Origin: JBKHYJ01 sp046565505
GTDB lineage: Bacteria; Acidobacteriota; Blastocatellia; UBA7656
Assembly: GCA_046565505.1 (NCBI GenBank)
Contig: JBKHYJ010000039.1
Coordinates: 1-63,366, forward strand
Direction of reading: 5' to 3'
Length of the DNA: 63,366 nt
A program made the translations under genes and the position numbers. The notes beneath the pieces are model-generated. The model had not been told where the DNA came from, did not search any database, and worked only from the letters and a program-made list of their open reading frames with translations. How positions within the stretch are numbered: position 1 is the stretch's first letter; each line of letters begins with the position of its first letter. Positions 1-9,045 of the stretch are shown here, in pieces.

Positions 1-37
1 TGACGCGGCGCGCGAGGTGGCACCCGCGCGCGCCGCG

Positions 38-1168
38 TCATGCTTTCTTCGAGACCCAGAGCGGGTCAACACTGGCGGCAAGGTACTCTTTAATCCCGCG
101 GTAGCGGCGGGCGAACTGGCCCCGCTCTTCTTCAGTCAGCGCGCGGGTGCCTTCCGCGACGTTGTCTGACGCTATTACGCCGTCTAGCTTCATCGCGTGT
201 TTCAGGCAGGCGATGGTCTTCTTCACGGGCTTACCTTTATTCGAGAAGCGACAGGCCGCGCCGAATTCCTCAAAAGCCGACCTGAAGACGGACATCAATC
301 GTTCGTCGCCCGCGTAGCATGCGCGCCAGGCCCTCTGCCATTCGCGCGGCATCGCGTTCGCCGGCCCGGAGACGACCCCTACCGGCAATTCATTGTGCAG
401 CAGGTATCGGTTCCAGTATTCGCGGGCCCTCCCCACTACTCCGTCCTCCAGCTTGAATACTTGAAACATCAACATCGCGTTGCCGACGTAAATCCCGAAC
501 TCGCCTTTGTCCTTAAAATGCCCCGCGCCTTTGGTGTAGTTGCCGAGCACCCGACGCGGCGCCGACACCTTCACCCCGAAGATGAAGGGCAGCCGGCTCA
601 GGCGCTTCACGTCGCGCGTGCGTATGTGAGAGGCGCGCGGGTCTGCGGCGATGTCGGCATTATCGTAAAGAAAGACAGGGAGCCAGCGCCCTTTGCGGTC
701 GAACAAATCGCTCACGTCCCGCTGGAAAAAAGTCACCACGTCGCCCACGCCCTTGATCGACAGCGGCGCGAGGACGGCCGCGTCCGCCCCGACCTCAATC
801 GCGCATTCAAGATTGGCGAGCGTCTCGCCGCAGGTCTCCGCCGTCACGCCTACCCATGCCTCGACCGGCGGCAGCCCTCGGGAAGCGACCTGCTCGTTGA
901 TGCGAAAAATCTCGTCGGCCTCTATCCGCATCAACCGCTGGCGCTCGGCGTTCGCGATGCGGTTCCACTCCCCGGTCGTGCCCGCGCCGAAGATTATGTC
1001 CGCGCCCGCCCCTTGCTGTGCGACGAATCGGAATACGCTGCGCTGCTCTTCTTCGATGACGCGGCCGAACGGGTCGAGCACAGTGACGGCCGGTATGCTC
1101 AGCCCGCGACGAGGCTCGTAGCGAGCCGCCGGGCGGCGGGCGTCAGAAACGTTGATGCTCGGCTCCAT
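38..1168 (-). CDS. DapA/N-acetylneuraminate lyase family protein
   Basis: 376 residues, somewhat longer than a typical DapA (about 290-300). The family signature GTTGE is at residues 63-67, an F-L-Y-D motif carries the usual catalytic Tyr, and a later F-G-V-K-V stretch carries the probable Schiff-base Lys. These are the landmarks of the class I aldolase barrel that includes dihydrodipicolinate synthase and sugar-acid dehydratases. N- and C-terminal extensions and the lack of lysine genes nearby argue against assigning dapA itself. The substrate is unknown. It is the last gene of a minus-strand run, 27 bp after a cupin gene, so the two are probably co-transcribed. The start is ATG at 1168. Confidence 0.8.
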   Translation of the reverse strand: MEPSINVSDARRPAARYEPRRGLSIPAVTVLDPFGRVIEEEQRSVFRFVAQQGAGADIIFGAGTTGEWNRIANAERQRLMRIEADEIFRINEQVASRGLPPVEAWVGVTAETCGETLANLECAIEVGADAAVLAPLSIKGVGDVVTFFQRDVSDLFDRKGRWLPVFLYDNADIAADPRASHIRTRDVKRLSRLPFIFGVKVSAPRRVLGNYTKGAGHFKDKGEFGIYVGNAMLMFQVFKLEDGVVGRAREYWNRYLLHNELPVGVVSGPANAMPREWQRAWRACYAGDERLMSVFRSAFEEFGAACRFSNKGKPVKKTIACLKHAMKLDGVIASDNVAEGTRALTEEERGQFARRYRGIKEYLAASVDPLWVSKKA

Positions 1169-1195
1169 TGCTTAGAGGGCGCCCCGGCCAAACGG

Positions 1196-1567
1196 TCAAA
1201 GCCGTTCGAGGTTCTCGACGGTCCGCTCGTTCGTCACGTTGCCCGTGTTCAACGTGGTCTTAGGCTCGAGCAGCAGCACATGCGTCTCTTCCTCCGCGAC
1301 GGGAAGGTGCTCGACGCCCTTCGGGATGACGACGAACTCGCCCTCCCCCAACTCCACCTGGCCGTCCCTGAGCTTGATGACCAGTCTCCCCTTGACGACC
1401 AGGAAAAGCTCGTCTTCGGCCTCGTGATGATGCCACACGAATTCGCCCTTCAGCTTGCTGAGCTTCACGTGCGAGTCATTCACTTCGCCAATTATCTTGG
1501 GACTCCACAGGTCGTCAAACAGGCCGAGTTTTTCACTGATATTTACTTTCTCGATGTTGTTGCTCAT
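1196..1567 (-). CDS. cupin-domain protein
   Basis: 123 residues forming one conserved beta-barrel cupin. A W-H-H-H-x6-E-L-F motif and a later P-K-G-V-E-H motif supply the His/Glu metal ligands. Small single cupins of this type are often sugar isomerases, dioxygenases or ligand sensors, and the sequence does not distinguish these. It lies between the receiver-domain gene and the DapA-family gene on the same strand and probably forms an operon with the latter. The start is ATG at 1567. Confidence 0.8.
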   Translation of the reverse strand: MSNNIEKVNISEKLGLFDDLWSPKIIGEVNDSHVKLSKLKGEFVWHHHEAEDELFLVVKGRLVIKLRDGQVELGEGEFVVIPKGVEHLPVAEEETHVLLLEPKTTLNTGNVTNERTVENLERL

Positions 1568-1629
1568 TTCAGTCCAGAGTATGGGCGCGCAGGAGGCTTG
1601 TCAAGCGGACATGCTTATTGCCCTCACGC

Positions 1630-3054
1630 TCAGTCCATTCTGGGGTCTCGTTTAAAGGCCCTCTTTATCACCCTGGCGATTGCTTTGATCCCGCGGCCTG
1701 CCTTCTTGCCCGTCCAGACGGCCGCGTCCTTCACCCCGCTCCCTATCTGCTTGAAGCCGTTGGCGGGCTTCACCTCTTGCCGCGGGGCAGGCCTCGCTTT
1801 CACGTTGCCGGCCGCGCCCGCCGCCTCGGATGGAATAACGCCGGCGCGGGGCTGCTCGGGCCTGTCGTTCTTTGGGAGTGTCGCGGCCGCTTTATTGAAC
1901 TCCGCAGGTCTATTCTGTGCTGGGGCTCTGCCGCTCAGGCCATACGATCTATTGTTGTTTGCCCCTTTGTTATTCGACCCGCGCGCCTCATACCAGCTTG
2001 CGGCCGGGCCGATCCGGGGTGGTGAGAATGAGGTTTCGGGGTTGGCCCTGCGCGCAAGCGGCCTGGGGTTTGGCGGCCGGTCCTGTTCGCCCGCCGCGCG
2101 GCGGGCGGAAGCCTTGCCATCTGATGGCTCGCTGGGCGGCTGTGGCGAGGGCGGCGCGCCCGGACCTGACGCCCGGCCTGCCTGTGATTGCTTCTCCTCC
2201 GGTGGAGCGGCCGCGTCCTGCGCGACCGCCGGCCGCGTTTCACGAGTTCGCGTCGCCTGCCAAATCCCGAGAATCGCCGAAAGCAGGATGATCGCCAGCA
2301 CCGCCCATGCCAGAGGGCTTTTAATCGGTGGCTGCTTCTTCAACGCGGTCCCTGTCGGGTCGATTGCTGATGCCTGCCCGCCTTCGACGGGCGGCGGAAC
2401 GGCTTCAGGCAATTCGGCGTTTGCGGGCGCGGCAATAGGGGCATACGCCTCTTCATGCGCTACGGGTTCGGGAGCGGGCTCGGGGCCGCGCAGGTCGTCG
2501 GGGGTGGCGGGAGGTTCTTCGACCATGATCGAAGCCTCCGGTTCCGGGCCAGGCTCTTGCGGTGAAGGATCGAGGCCCGACCCTTCGTATACATCGAATA
2601 TTGTGAGCGGCTCGACGCTCTCTGCCGGGCCGCCTTCGAGATGAAGCGAATCCCGGGCGGGAGGCGAAACGTCGCCCCCTCTGCCCTCCTGCTCAAGAAG
2701 CTCGCGCGCAACGTCGATCAGCGTTTGCGGTTCAAATGGTTTCTTCAGGTAAGCATCGGCGAGCGCGGCATCCGCTCTTGCCTGATCGAATGTTTCTTCT
2801 GACCAGTGCAGTAGCAAAACCGGGATGTGTGAAAGGCGCGGGTTGTGCTTTATGAAATGGCAAAGCTCGTAGCCGTCCGTGTCCGGCAGTGAAACGTCTG
2901 CGATCACCAGGGCGGGGTCGATTTCATCGAGCAGCCACTTCGCAAGGTCCCCATTGCCGACCTTGATGACTTCGATTTTCTCCCCGGCGAATGCGCGAGC
3001 GGCTAACTTTTGAATTGCGGCGCTCTGGTCGGCGAATAAAACCCTTATCACCAT
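1630..3054 (-). CDS. membrane-anchored response-regulator receiver protein
   Basis: About 474 residues from the ATG at 3054; the frame also opens at a TTG at 3111. Residues 1-120 are a CheY-like receiver with phospho-acceptor Asp53 in I-A-D-V-S-L-P and the conserved Lys104 in L-K-K-P-F. A linker rich in Pro, Glu and Ala follows. A single hydrophobic helix near residue 250 (A-W-A-V-L-A-I-I-L-L) is then followed by a long low-complexity tail rich in Pro, Ala and Arg, ending in a basic segment. No DNA-binding or enzymatic output domain is recognisable. A receiver tethered to the membrane is unusual. The partner kinase is not in the window. Confidence 0.75.
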   Translation of the reverse strand: MVIRVLFADQSAAIQKLAARAFAGEKIEVIKVGNGDLAKWLLDEIDPALVIADVSLPDTDGYELCHFIKHNPRLSHIPVLLLHWSEETFDQARADAALADAYLKKPFEPQTLIDVARELLEQEGRGGDVSPPARDSLHLEGGPAESVEPLTIFDVYEGSGLDPSPQEPGPEPEASIMVEEPPATPDDLRGPEPAPEPVAHEEAYAPIAAPANAELPEAVPPPVEGGQASAIDPTGTALKKQPPIKSPLAWAVLAIILLSAILGIWQATRTRETRPAVAQDAAAPPEEKQSQAGRASGPGAPPSPQPPSEPSDGKASARRAAGEQDRPPNPRPLARRANPETSFSPPRIGPAASWYEARGSNNKGANNNRSYGLSGRAPAQNRPAEFNKAAATLPKNDRPEQPRAGVIPSEAAGAAGNVKARPAPRQEVKPANGFKQIGSGVKDAAVWTGKKAGRGIKAIARVIKRAFKRDPRMD

Positions 3055-3209
3055 AGTTCGCGTCTTCAATTCGTGAGGGGGGACGTTGTTGCCCGAATTT
3101 GATCTACTCAACCGTGCATGGGCCTGAGGGTGACTCTAGCCCAATTCAACCTGGGGGCGCAAGCCGCGCGAATCGCGCCCACGCCCGCGCGGGTTTCAAT
3201 GGCGTCGCG

Positions 3210-3238
3210 TTGATAGTCCAGTCTCCGTTGTGTATATT
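3210..3238 (+). promoter_or_regulatory. candidate sigma70 promoter for the tkt-gap-tpi-secG cluster
   Basis: TTGATA at 3210-3215, a 17-nt spacer and TATATT at 3233-3238. It lies about 175 bp before transketolase in the 300-bp gap between divergent genes, which otherwise shows nothing recognisable. This is prediction by motif only. Confidence 0.45.
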
Positions 3239-3413
3239 GAGGTAGGCCGCACCGAGGGAGACGCGGGGCGCCGCGCGTCGGGAATCAATCAATAATATGG
3301 GTTCTCATTCGTCGCGGCCGCGGGCCCTCCGCGACGCTGTTCGGGTCACCGCAAGCCACTCAACCGATCTTTGTTGATAACATTCACTACTCTATTAATC
3401 GAGGAGCCTCATC

Positions 3414-5294
3414 ATGGAACAATCTGTCAGGACAGATCAGGGTTTTATTCAATCTCTCGAAGCCATGGGGAACAGGCTGCGCATACACTCTATCGTCGCG
3501 ACCTCGGAAGCCGGCTCGGGCCACCCCACGACCTGCATGTCCGCCGCGGACCTGACGGCCGCCGTCTACTTCTACGCGATGCGCTACGACGTGGCTAATC
3601 CTAAGAACCCGGCCAACGACCGCTTCGTGTTATCGAAGGGGCATGCCGCGCCGCTGCTGTACGCGGCGTGGGCGGAGGCGGGCGCTTTTCCGGTCGAGCG
3701 GTTGAAGACTCTGCGAGAGTTCACGAGCGACCTCGAAGGCCACCCGACGCCGAGGATCCCCTGGGTGGAGGTCGCGACGGGCTCGCTCGGGCAGGGGCTT
3801 TCGTGCGGCGTCGGCATGGCGCTCAATGGCAAGTATCTCGATAAGATTGATAACAAGGTTTACGTGCTGATGGGGGACGGGGAGGCCGCCGAAGGCTCAG
3901 TGTGGGAGGCGGCGGAGTTGGCATCCTATTACAAGCTCGATAACTTGATCGGCCTGCTCGACGTGAACGGGTTGGGCCAGAGCCAGCGCACGATGTACGG
4001 CCACGACACGGAAGTTTACCGCCGCCGCTTCGAGGCCTTCGGCTGGCACGCGGTCGCTATAGACGGGCATGACATGGCGCAAATAATTGCCGCCCTCGAC
4101 GAGGTGATGAATGTATCCGACAGGCCTTCGATAATCGTCGCCGCCACCAAGAAAGGAAAGGGCGTGTCATTCATAGAAGACAAGAACGGGTGGCACGGGA
4201 AGGCGCTCAAGAAGGGCGAGGAGGCGGACCGGGCGCTGGCGGAGCTTGAGCCGAAAAGCGCGAACGCGAATGGGCTGAGTATGAAGCCGCCCGAAGGAAG
4301 GATGGCCCGCGCGGCCGATGCTGGCGGTGCGCCTGCGAAGAAAGAAGGCGCCGCTAGCCCCTACAGTCTCGGGCAGGAGATAGCCACGCGCGAGGCGTAT
4401 GGAGACGCCCTGGCGCGCCTGGGTGATGACAACCCGCTCGTCGTCGCGCTCGACGGGGACACGAAGAATTCGACTTACTCCGAAAAATTTATGAAGGCCC
4501 ACGAGGGGCGTTTCTTTGAATCATTCATCGCCGAGCAGAACATGGTCAGCGCGGCGGTCGGGCTGAGTTCTATGGGTAAAATCCCATTCGTGTCCGCGTT
4601 CGCTTGTTTCCTATCGCGGGCCTACGACCAGGTGCGGATGGCCGCGATCTCGCAGGCGAACCTGAAGCTGTGCGGGAGCCATTCAGGGGTTTCGATAGGC
4701 GAAGACGGCCCCTCGCAGATGGCGCTCGAAGACCTGGCGATGTTCAGGGCGATAGAAGGCTCGTCGGTCATTTACCCTTCGGACGCCGTGGCGACCGAGC
4801 ACGCCGTACGAATCGCCGCCGCGCACCCCGGCATAGTCTACATACGCACGAGTCGCCCGAAGACGCCCGTGATCTATTCCGGCGACGCACAGTTCGAGCT
4901 TGGCCGCGCCAGGGTCATTCGCGAAAGCGAGCAGGATAAGATCACGATTGTCGCGGGGGGAGTGACCCTGTACGAGGCGCTCGCGGCTTACGACGAACTC
5001 AAAGCCGGCGGGATATACGCGCGCGTGATCGACATTTTCTCTCTCAAGCCGATAGATGAAGAGACCCTCCGCGCGTCGGGCCTTGAGACGAACAACCTCA
5101 TCCTCACGGTGGAGGATCATTCCGGCGCGGGCGGGATCGGCGAAGCCGTCGCCCACGCGGTCGCGCCTGCCGGAATACGCGTCCACCAACTCTCTGTTAA
5201 CGAAGTGCCTCGCTCAGGCAAGCCCGAAGAACTGCTGGCCGCGTACGGAATTGACCGTGCCGCAATCGTCCGGGCCGTAAAATCATTATCGTAG
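3414..5294 (+). CDS. tkt: transketolase
   Basis: 626 residues encoded as one complete polypeptide. The N-terminal thiamine diphosphate-binding half has the G-D-G-E-x-x-E-G...N motif (M-G-D-G-E-A-A-E-G-S-V-W). The pyrimidine-binding half follows from about residue 320 with F-F-E-S-F-I-A-E-Q-N-M, then the C-terminal domain. It transfers two-carbon ketol units between sugar phosphates in the cytosolic pentose phosphate pathway. GAGGAG lies 8 nt before the ATG at 3414. It precedes gap, tpi and secG on the same strand, so its regulation is probably tied to glycolysis. Confidence 0.95.
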   Translation: MEQSVRTDQGFIQSLEAMGNRLRIHSIVATSEAGSGHPTTCMSAADLTAAVYFYAMRYDVANPKNPANDRFVLSKGHAAPLLYAAWAEAGAFPVERLKTLREFTSDLEGHPTPRIPWVEVATGSLGQGLSCGVGMALNGKYLDKIDNKVYVLMGDGEAAEGSVWEAAELASYYKLDNLIGLLDVNGLGQSQRTMYGHDTEVYRRRFEAFGWHAVAIDGHDMAQIIAALDEVMNVSDRPSIIVAATKKGKGVSFIEDKNGWHGKALKKGEEADRALAELEPKSANANGLSMKPPEGRMARAADAGGAPAKKEGAASPYSLGQEIATREAYGDALARLGDDNPLVVALDGDTKNSTYSEKFMKAHEGRFFESFIAEQNMVSAAVGLSSMGKIPFVSAFACFLSRAYDQVRMAAISQANLKLCGSHSGVSIGEDGPSQMALEDLAMFRAIEGSSVIYPSDAVATEHAVRIAAAHPGIVYIRTSRPKTPVIYSGDAQFELGRARVIRESEQDKITIVAGGVTLYEALAAYDELKAGGIYARVIDIFSLKPIDEETLRASGLETNNLILTVEDHSGAGGIGEAVAHAVAPAGIRVHQLSVNEVPRSGKPEELLAAYGIDRAAIVRAVKSLS

Positions 5295-5451
5295 GGCGAG
5301 ATCCGTGGCCGCCGCGCCACGCGCGACTGACGCCCGCTTGACATGAGTCTGCGCATTCGATAATTTCGCATGTTACGCCGTGGCGCCGCTCCGCGTCATG
5401 GGGCAAGGACTTATACCAGGATTAAGAGGATTAATTGGAGGGGTAATTAGG

Positions 5452-6459
5452 ATGGCAATAAAAGTTGGTATTAACGGGTTCGGCCGCATAGGCCGCAACA
5501 TCTTTCGCGCCGCCATGGGTCGAGGCGATATTGATTTCGTCGCGGTCAACGATATAACTGACACGAAGACCCTCGCCCACCTGCTCAAGTACGACTCCGT
5601 GCTGGGCAATCTCGACGCGGACATCAAGGCCGGGGAAAACAGCATCACGGTTGATGGCGACGAGTTCCGGGTCTTCTCAGAGCGTGACCCGGGCGCGATT
5701 GACTGGGCGTCGGTCGGCGCGGAGATAGTCGTCGAATCAACGGGCAGGTTCACCAACCGCGAGGACGCCGCGAAGCACCTCCGCGGCGGCGTCAAGAAGG
5801 TCATCATCTCCGCGCCCGCCAAGAACGAGGACGTCACGCTCGTCCTCGGCGTCAATGAAGAGGCGTATAAGCCGAGCGAGCACCAGGTAATCTCGAATGC
5901 CTCCTGCACGACCAATTGCCTCGCCCCGATAGCTAAGGTGCTGCACGAGAACTTCACGATCCGAAAAGGGTTGATGACAACGGTCCACTCGTACACCAAC
6001 GACCAGCAGTTGCTTGACCTCCCGCACAAGGACCTCAGGCGCGCGCGCGCCGCGGCGCTTTCGATCATACCGACATCGACCGGGGCCGCTAAGGCGATAG
6101 GGCTCGTTCTGCCCGAGCTCAAAGGCAAGCTCGATGGCATATCGCTTCGCGTCCCGACGCCTAACGTTTCGATAGTCGATCTCGTCGCCGAAATCGAAAA
6201 GCCGACCTCGAAGGAAGAGGTCAACGCCGCGATGAGGAAGGCCGCCGACGGCCCCCTGCGCGGCATACTCCAGTATTCGGATGAGCCGCTGGTCTCCGTG
6301 GATTTCAGGAAGAATCCGCACTCCTCCATACTGGATGCGCCCTACACTTCCGTGCTCGAAGGTAACTTAGTCAAGCTGCTTTCCTGGTACGACAACGAGT
6401 GGGGGTACTCATCACGCGTGGTCGATCTGGTCCGCTTCCTGGTCGAGCGCGGGCTGTGA
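5452..6459 (+). CDS. gap: glyceraldehyde-3-phosphate dehydrogenase, type I
   Basis: 335 residues from the ATG at 5452, which is preceded by a GGAGGGG-like site. The open frame extends upstream to 5380, but that part is not family-like. The Rossmann motif G-F-G-R-I-G-R is at the start. N-D at the end of the second strand suggests NAD preference. The catalytic Cys lies in S-N-A-S-C-T-T-N-C and the catalytic His in V-H-S-Y-T-N-D-Q. It converts glyceraldehyde-3-phosphate to 1,3-bisphosphoglycerate. The gene that usually follows, pgk, is absent here. Confidence 0.95.
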   Translation: MAIKVGINGFGRIGRNIFRAAMGRGDIDFVAVNDITDTKTLAHLLKYDSVLGNLDADIKAGENSITVDGDEFRVFSERDPGAIDWASVGAEIVVESTGRFTNREDAAKHLRGGVKKVIISAPAKNEDVTLVLGVNEEAYKPSEHQVISNASCTTNCLAPIAKVLHENFTIRKGLMTTVHSYTNDQQLLDLPHKDLRRARAAALSIIPTSTGAAKAIGLVLPELKGKLDGISLRVPTPNVSIVDLVAEIEKPTSKEEVNAAMRKAADGPLRGILQYSDEPLVSVDFRKNPHSSILDAPYTSVLEGNLVKLLSWYDNEWGYSSRVVDLVRFLVERGL

Positions 6460-6466
6460 AGCACCG

Positions 6467-6529
6467 GGCTTTCGGCCTCGGGCCGGCGGGCCGGATCAAG
6501 TCTCCAAATCCGCACCGGGGCCGAAAGCC
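6467..6529. repeat. long stem-loop just after the gap stop codon
   Basis: GGCTTTCGGCCTCGG at 6467-6481 pairs with 6515-6529, giving 15 bp with one T.G wobble. The 33-nt loop can itself form a CCGGC/GCCGG hairpin. It starts 8 nt after the gap stop. No T-tract follows, so it could be a Rho-assisted terminator, an attenuator or an mRNA 3' stabiliser separating gap from the lipoprotein gene. Confidence 0.6.
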
Positions 6530-6753
6530 ATCCGTCCTGCCTGTGTCAAAATCATCAACCACTGATCCGGGCATGAAGGGGAGCGCGTTTTCATGCGCGT
6601 GTATTTAAGATCGCAGCCGGGCCGCGGATGTGTGATGTTGTGCGCCCCACTTGCGCGGGGGCGCCCGCCTCGGCCCGGTTAATCCGGGGAAAGAATCGAG
6701 GGGGTGTGACGTCCCGATCCTTCGCGGAATTCATCCATCGCCGGAGTATTCGC

Positions 6754-7323
6754 ATGAAATTTCTGTGTGCCATTCTAGTCTGTATTTTTGGTATCGGTTT
6801 CACGGCCTGCGGGAACAGACCTGCTTATAGCAACATCAACACGAGCCGCGAGGTCAGGGAGGCGAACCAGAACAACGGCCGGCCCGCGGGTGAGTCGGCG
6901 GGCCGGGCGGCGGACCAGACGAACACGTCGGCTCAGCCGGCAGAGGCGCAGACTCAGCAGCCGGGCCAACCGCAGTCCCAGCAATTCAAGCCGCCGAAAT
7001 TCATGGCGAACGGCGAAGCCAAAGACTTGCCTAATTACCCACAGGCTACAATGAAGAGCATTCAGTTCGGCCCCGTGCAGGGGACTGACACCATGTCGCT
7101 CGTGCTCGAAACGAGAGACTCGATGGATAAGATAGCTGCTTTTTACGATAAGGCTATAAAGAGCAATGGGTGGACCGTTGACAGCAAGACTTTCGACCCG
7201 GAATTCGCAGAGTGGAACTTGCGGAAGCCGTTTGACAACGAGGGTAAGGTGCAGGTCAAGAGGGACCCGCGCACCAGGGCCATGAATATAGTTATAGCAA
7301 GGACGGAGAAGATTACTGAGTAA
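6754..7323 (+). CDS. predicted lipoprotein of unknown function
   Basis: 189 residues from the ATG at 6754 (GGAG about 10 nt upstream). An N-terminal hydrophobic segment ends in F-T-A-C, a plausible lipobox. A disordered stretch rich in Gln, Pro, Ala and Asn covers roughly residues 25-85. A compact C-terminal domain of about 100 residues begins at the L-P-N-Y-P-Q-A motif and resembles small secreted domains seen in many bacteria without known function. It occupies the place where pgk often lies between gap and tpi, 36 bp before tpiA. Confidence 0.75.
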   Translation: MKFLCAILVCIFGIGFTACGNRPAYSNINTSREVREANQNNGRPAGESAGRAADQTNTSAQPAEAQTQQPGQPQSQQFKPPKFMANGEAKDLPNYPQATMKSIQFGPVQGTDTMSLVLETRDSMDKIAAFYDKAIKSNGWTVDSKTFDPEFAEWNLRKPFDNEGKVQVKRDPRTRAMNIVIARTEKITE

Positions 7324-7359
7324 GCGTTTCGGCGGCCGCCGGGTACGCGGGGTTAAACT

Positions 7360-8124
7360 ATGCGAAGACCGCTCATAGCCGGGAACTGGAAAATGTATAA
7401 GACGATCTCCGAAGCGCTGGAGTTCGTCCAGGTCTTTAAGCCGCTCGTCGTCGCCTCGACGCACTGCGATATCGTAGTTGCGCCGCCTTTCACGGCGATC
7501 AAACCTGTGGCAGACAGGCTCGAAGGCTCTAACGTGCGGGTCGCCGCGCAAGATGTCGCCCCCGAGACCGGGCCCGGAGCGTTCACCGGCGAGGTGTCCG
7601 CGCGGATGGTGCGCGACGCGGGCGCGAGCCTTGCTATCATAGGCCATTCGGAGCGTCGCCAGTATTATGGCGAGAGCGACGAATCCGTAAATAAAAAGAT
7701 TCGGGCCGCAGTCGACGCCGGACTACTGCCGATTTGCTGCGTGGGCGAGCGATTAGAGGAGCGCGACGCCGGGCAGGCGGAAGCAGTCGTAGGCAAGCAA
7801 ATAGGCGGCGGATTGCGTAACTTGACAGTCGAACAGGCCTCTCGTATCATTATCGCTTATGAACCCGTATGGGCGATCGGCACGGGGCGCACCGCGACCC
7901 CCGAGCAGGCCGAGCAGATGCATGCCTTCATCCGATCCCGTATCAGAGAGATGTTTGGTGATGGGGTGGCCGAGGGGGTCAGAATACTCTACGGCGGCAG
8001 CGTGAAGCCAGATAATACCGGGTCTTTGATGAGCCAGAATGACATCGATGGCGCGTTGGTCGGCGGGGCGAGCCTCGACGCGGATTCATTCTCGCGTATC
8101 GTGAACTTTAAAGAGAACAGGTAG
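7360..8124 (+). CDS. tpiA: triosephosphate isomerase
   Basis: 254 residues, the normal length. The substrate-binding Asn and Lys lie in A-G-N-W-K-M, the electrophilic His in I-G-H-S-E-R-R, and the catalytic Glu in A-Y-E-P-V-W-A-I-G-T-G. The phosphate-binding Y-G-G-S-V-K loop is near the C-terminus. It interconverts dihydroxyacetone phosphate and glyceraldehyde-3-phosphate. The stop codon lies 10 bp before secG, and the TAGGAG that spans the stop is secG's ribosome binding site, so the two are probably co-translated. Confidence 0.97.
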   Translation: MRRPLIAGNWKMYKTISEALEFVQVFKPLVVASTHCDIVVAPPFTAIKPVADRLEGSNVRVAAQDVAPETGPGAFTGEVSARMVRDAGASLAIIGHSERRQYYGESDESVNKKIRAAVDAGLLPICCVGERLEERDAGQAEAVVGKQIGGGLRNLTVEQASRIIIAYEPVWAIGTGRTATPEQAEQMHAFIRSRIREMFGDGVAEGVRILYGGSVKPDNTGSLMSQNDIDGALVGGASLDADSFSRIVNFKENR

Positions 8125-8134
8125 GAGTTAATCA

Positions 8135-8611
8135 GTGTTGAGTATCCTTTTAACAGTGCTTTATATCATCGCCTGCGTCGTCTTGATTTTGTTCGTGCTG
8201 TTACAGCCGGGCAAATCCGACGCCGCCGCGGTATTCGGGGGCGGGGCTAATTCTTCCGCGTTCGGCCCTCGCGGGACTGCGACGGTGCTTGCGAAGGTGA
8301 CGATCACTGCGGCGATAGCTTTCTTCCTGATCGCGTTCCTGTTCTCTATTCCAGGGTTGTTTGAAGAGAGGTCATTAGGCGAAGGCGTGGGCCCCGCAGA
8401 GTCTGCGCCGGCTGCGCCTGTAACCCCCGTAATGCCTGAGACCGCGCCCGGCGCGACGCCCGAGCCCGGAGCCGCCGGTCAACCTGGGGCGAGCCCTGCC
8501 GCGCCGGCCGACCAAGGGGCCGGCAATGCTGCACCCGCTCAGGGCAGTCATGCTCAGCCCGCTAAGCCGGCTCAGCCGAACGCGGGTGCAAAGCCTAACG
8601 CGAACAGGTAG
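8135..8611 (+). CDS. secG: preprotein translocase subunit SecG
   Basis: 158 residues starting at GTG 8135 with GGAG 8 nt upstream. Two transmembrane helices flank the conserved cytoplasmic loop L-L-Q-P-G-K-S-D. The second half, from about residue 85, is an extended tail rich in Ala, Pro, Gly and Gln, so the protein is longer than classical SecG (about 75-110). It is the auxiliary SecYE subunit in the inner membrane. The tpiA-secG order is widespread in bacteria. Confidence 0.93.
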   Translation: MLSILLTVLYIIACVVLILFVLLQPGKSDAAAVFGGGANSSAFGPRGTATVLAKVTITAAIAFFLIAFLFSIPGLFEERSLGEGVGPAESAPAAPVTPVMPETAPGATPEPGAAGQPGASPAAPADQGAGNAAPAQGSHAQPAKPAQPNAGAKPNANR

Positions 8612-8690
8612 TGCCCGTGTTATCGATTTGCGCCTTGAAGGCTTGTCTTAGCGAGGCAGACCGTTTGATAATTAATAGTCTTAGGAACGT

Positions 8691-8773
<83 letters not shown>

Positions 8774-9045
8774 ACCATATCTTTTTTCTAACTTTCAGAA
8801 ATCATTGGAAAAACCGCTAACTTACTGGCTTGGCAAGGCTTTCTTCGCTCTCTTTTTCTTCGGCGTTCCCGACATTTGCCATAAATCCGACACTTCCGCG
8901 TCCAAAAAGTTTCTATTTTGAAATTGGGTATTTCTTTTTGCCGCCGCCACTGTATTCATTCTCTGCTAGCGAGTGAATCTGGCTGTGACAATACCCATTC
9001 GTTAGGTTAATGCGTTGTTGCGCGGCACCTGTGAGGGCCGCCGCG

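Noticed and set aside
197..2644. 815-codon plus-strand open frame
   Set aside because: It lies opposite three genes with clear family motifs (DapA-like, cupin, receiver) and has no recognisable domain; long antisense frames are expected at this GC content.
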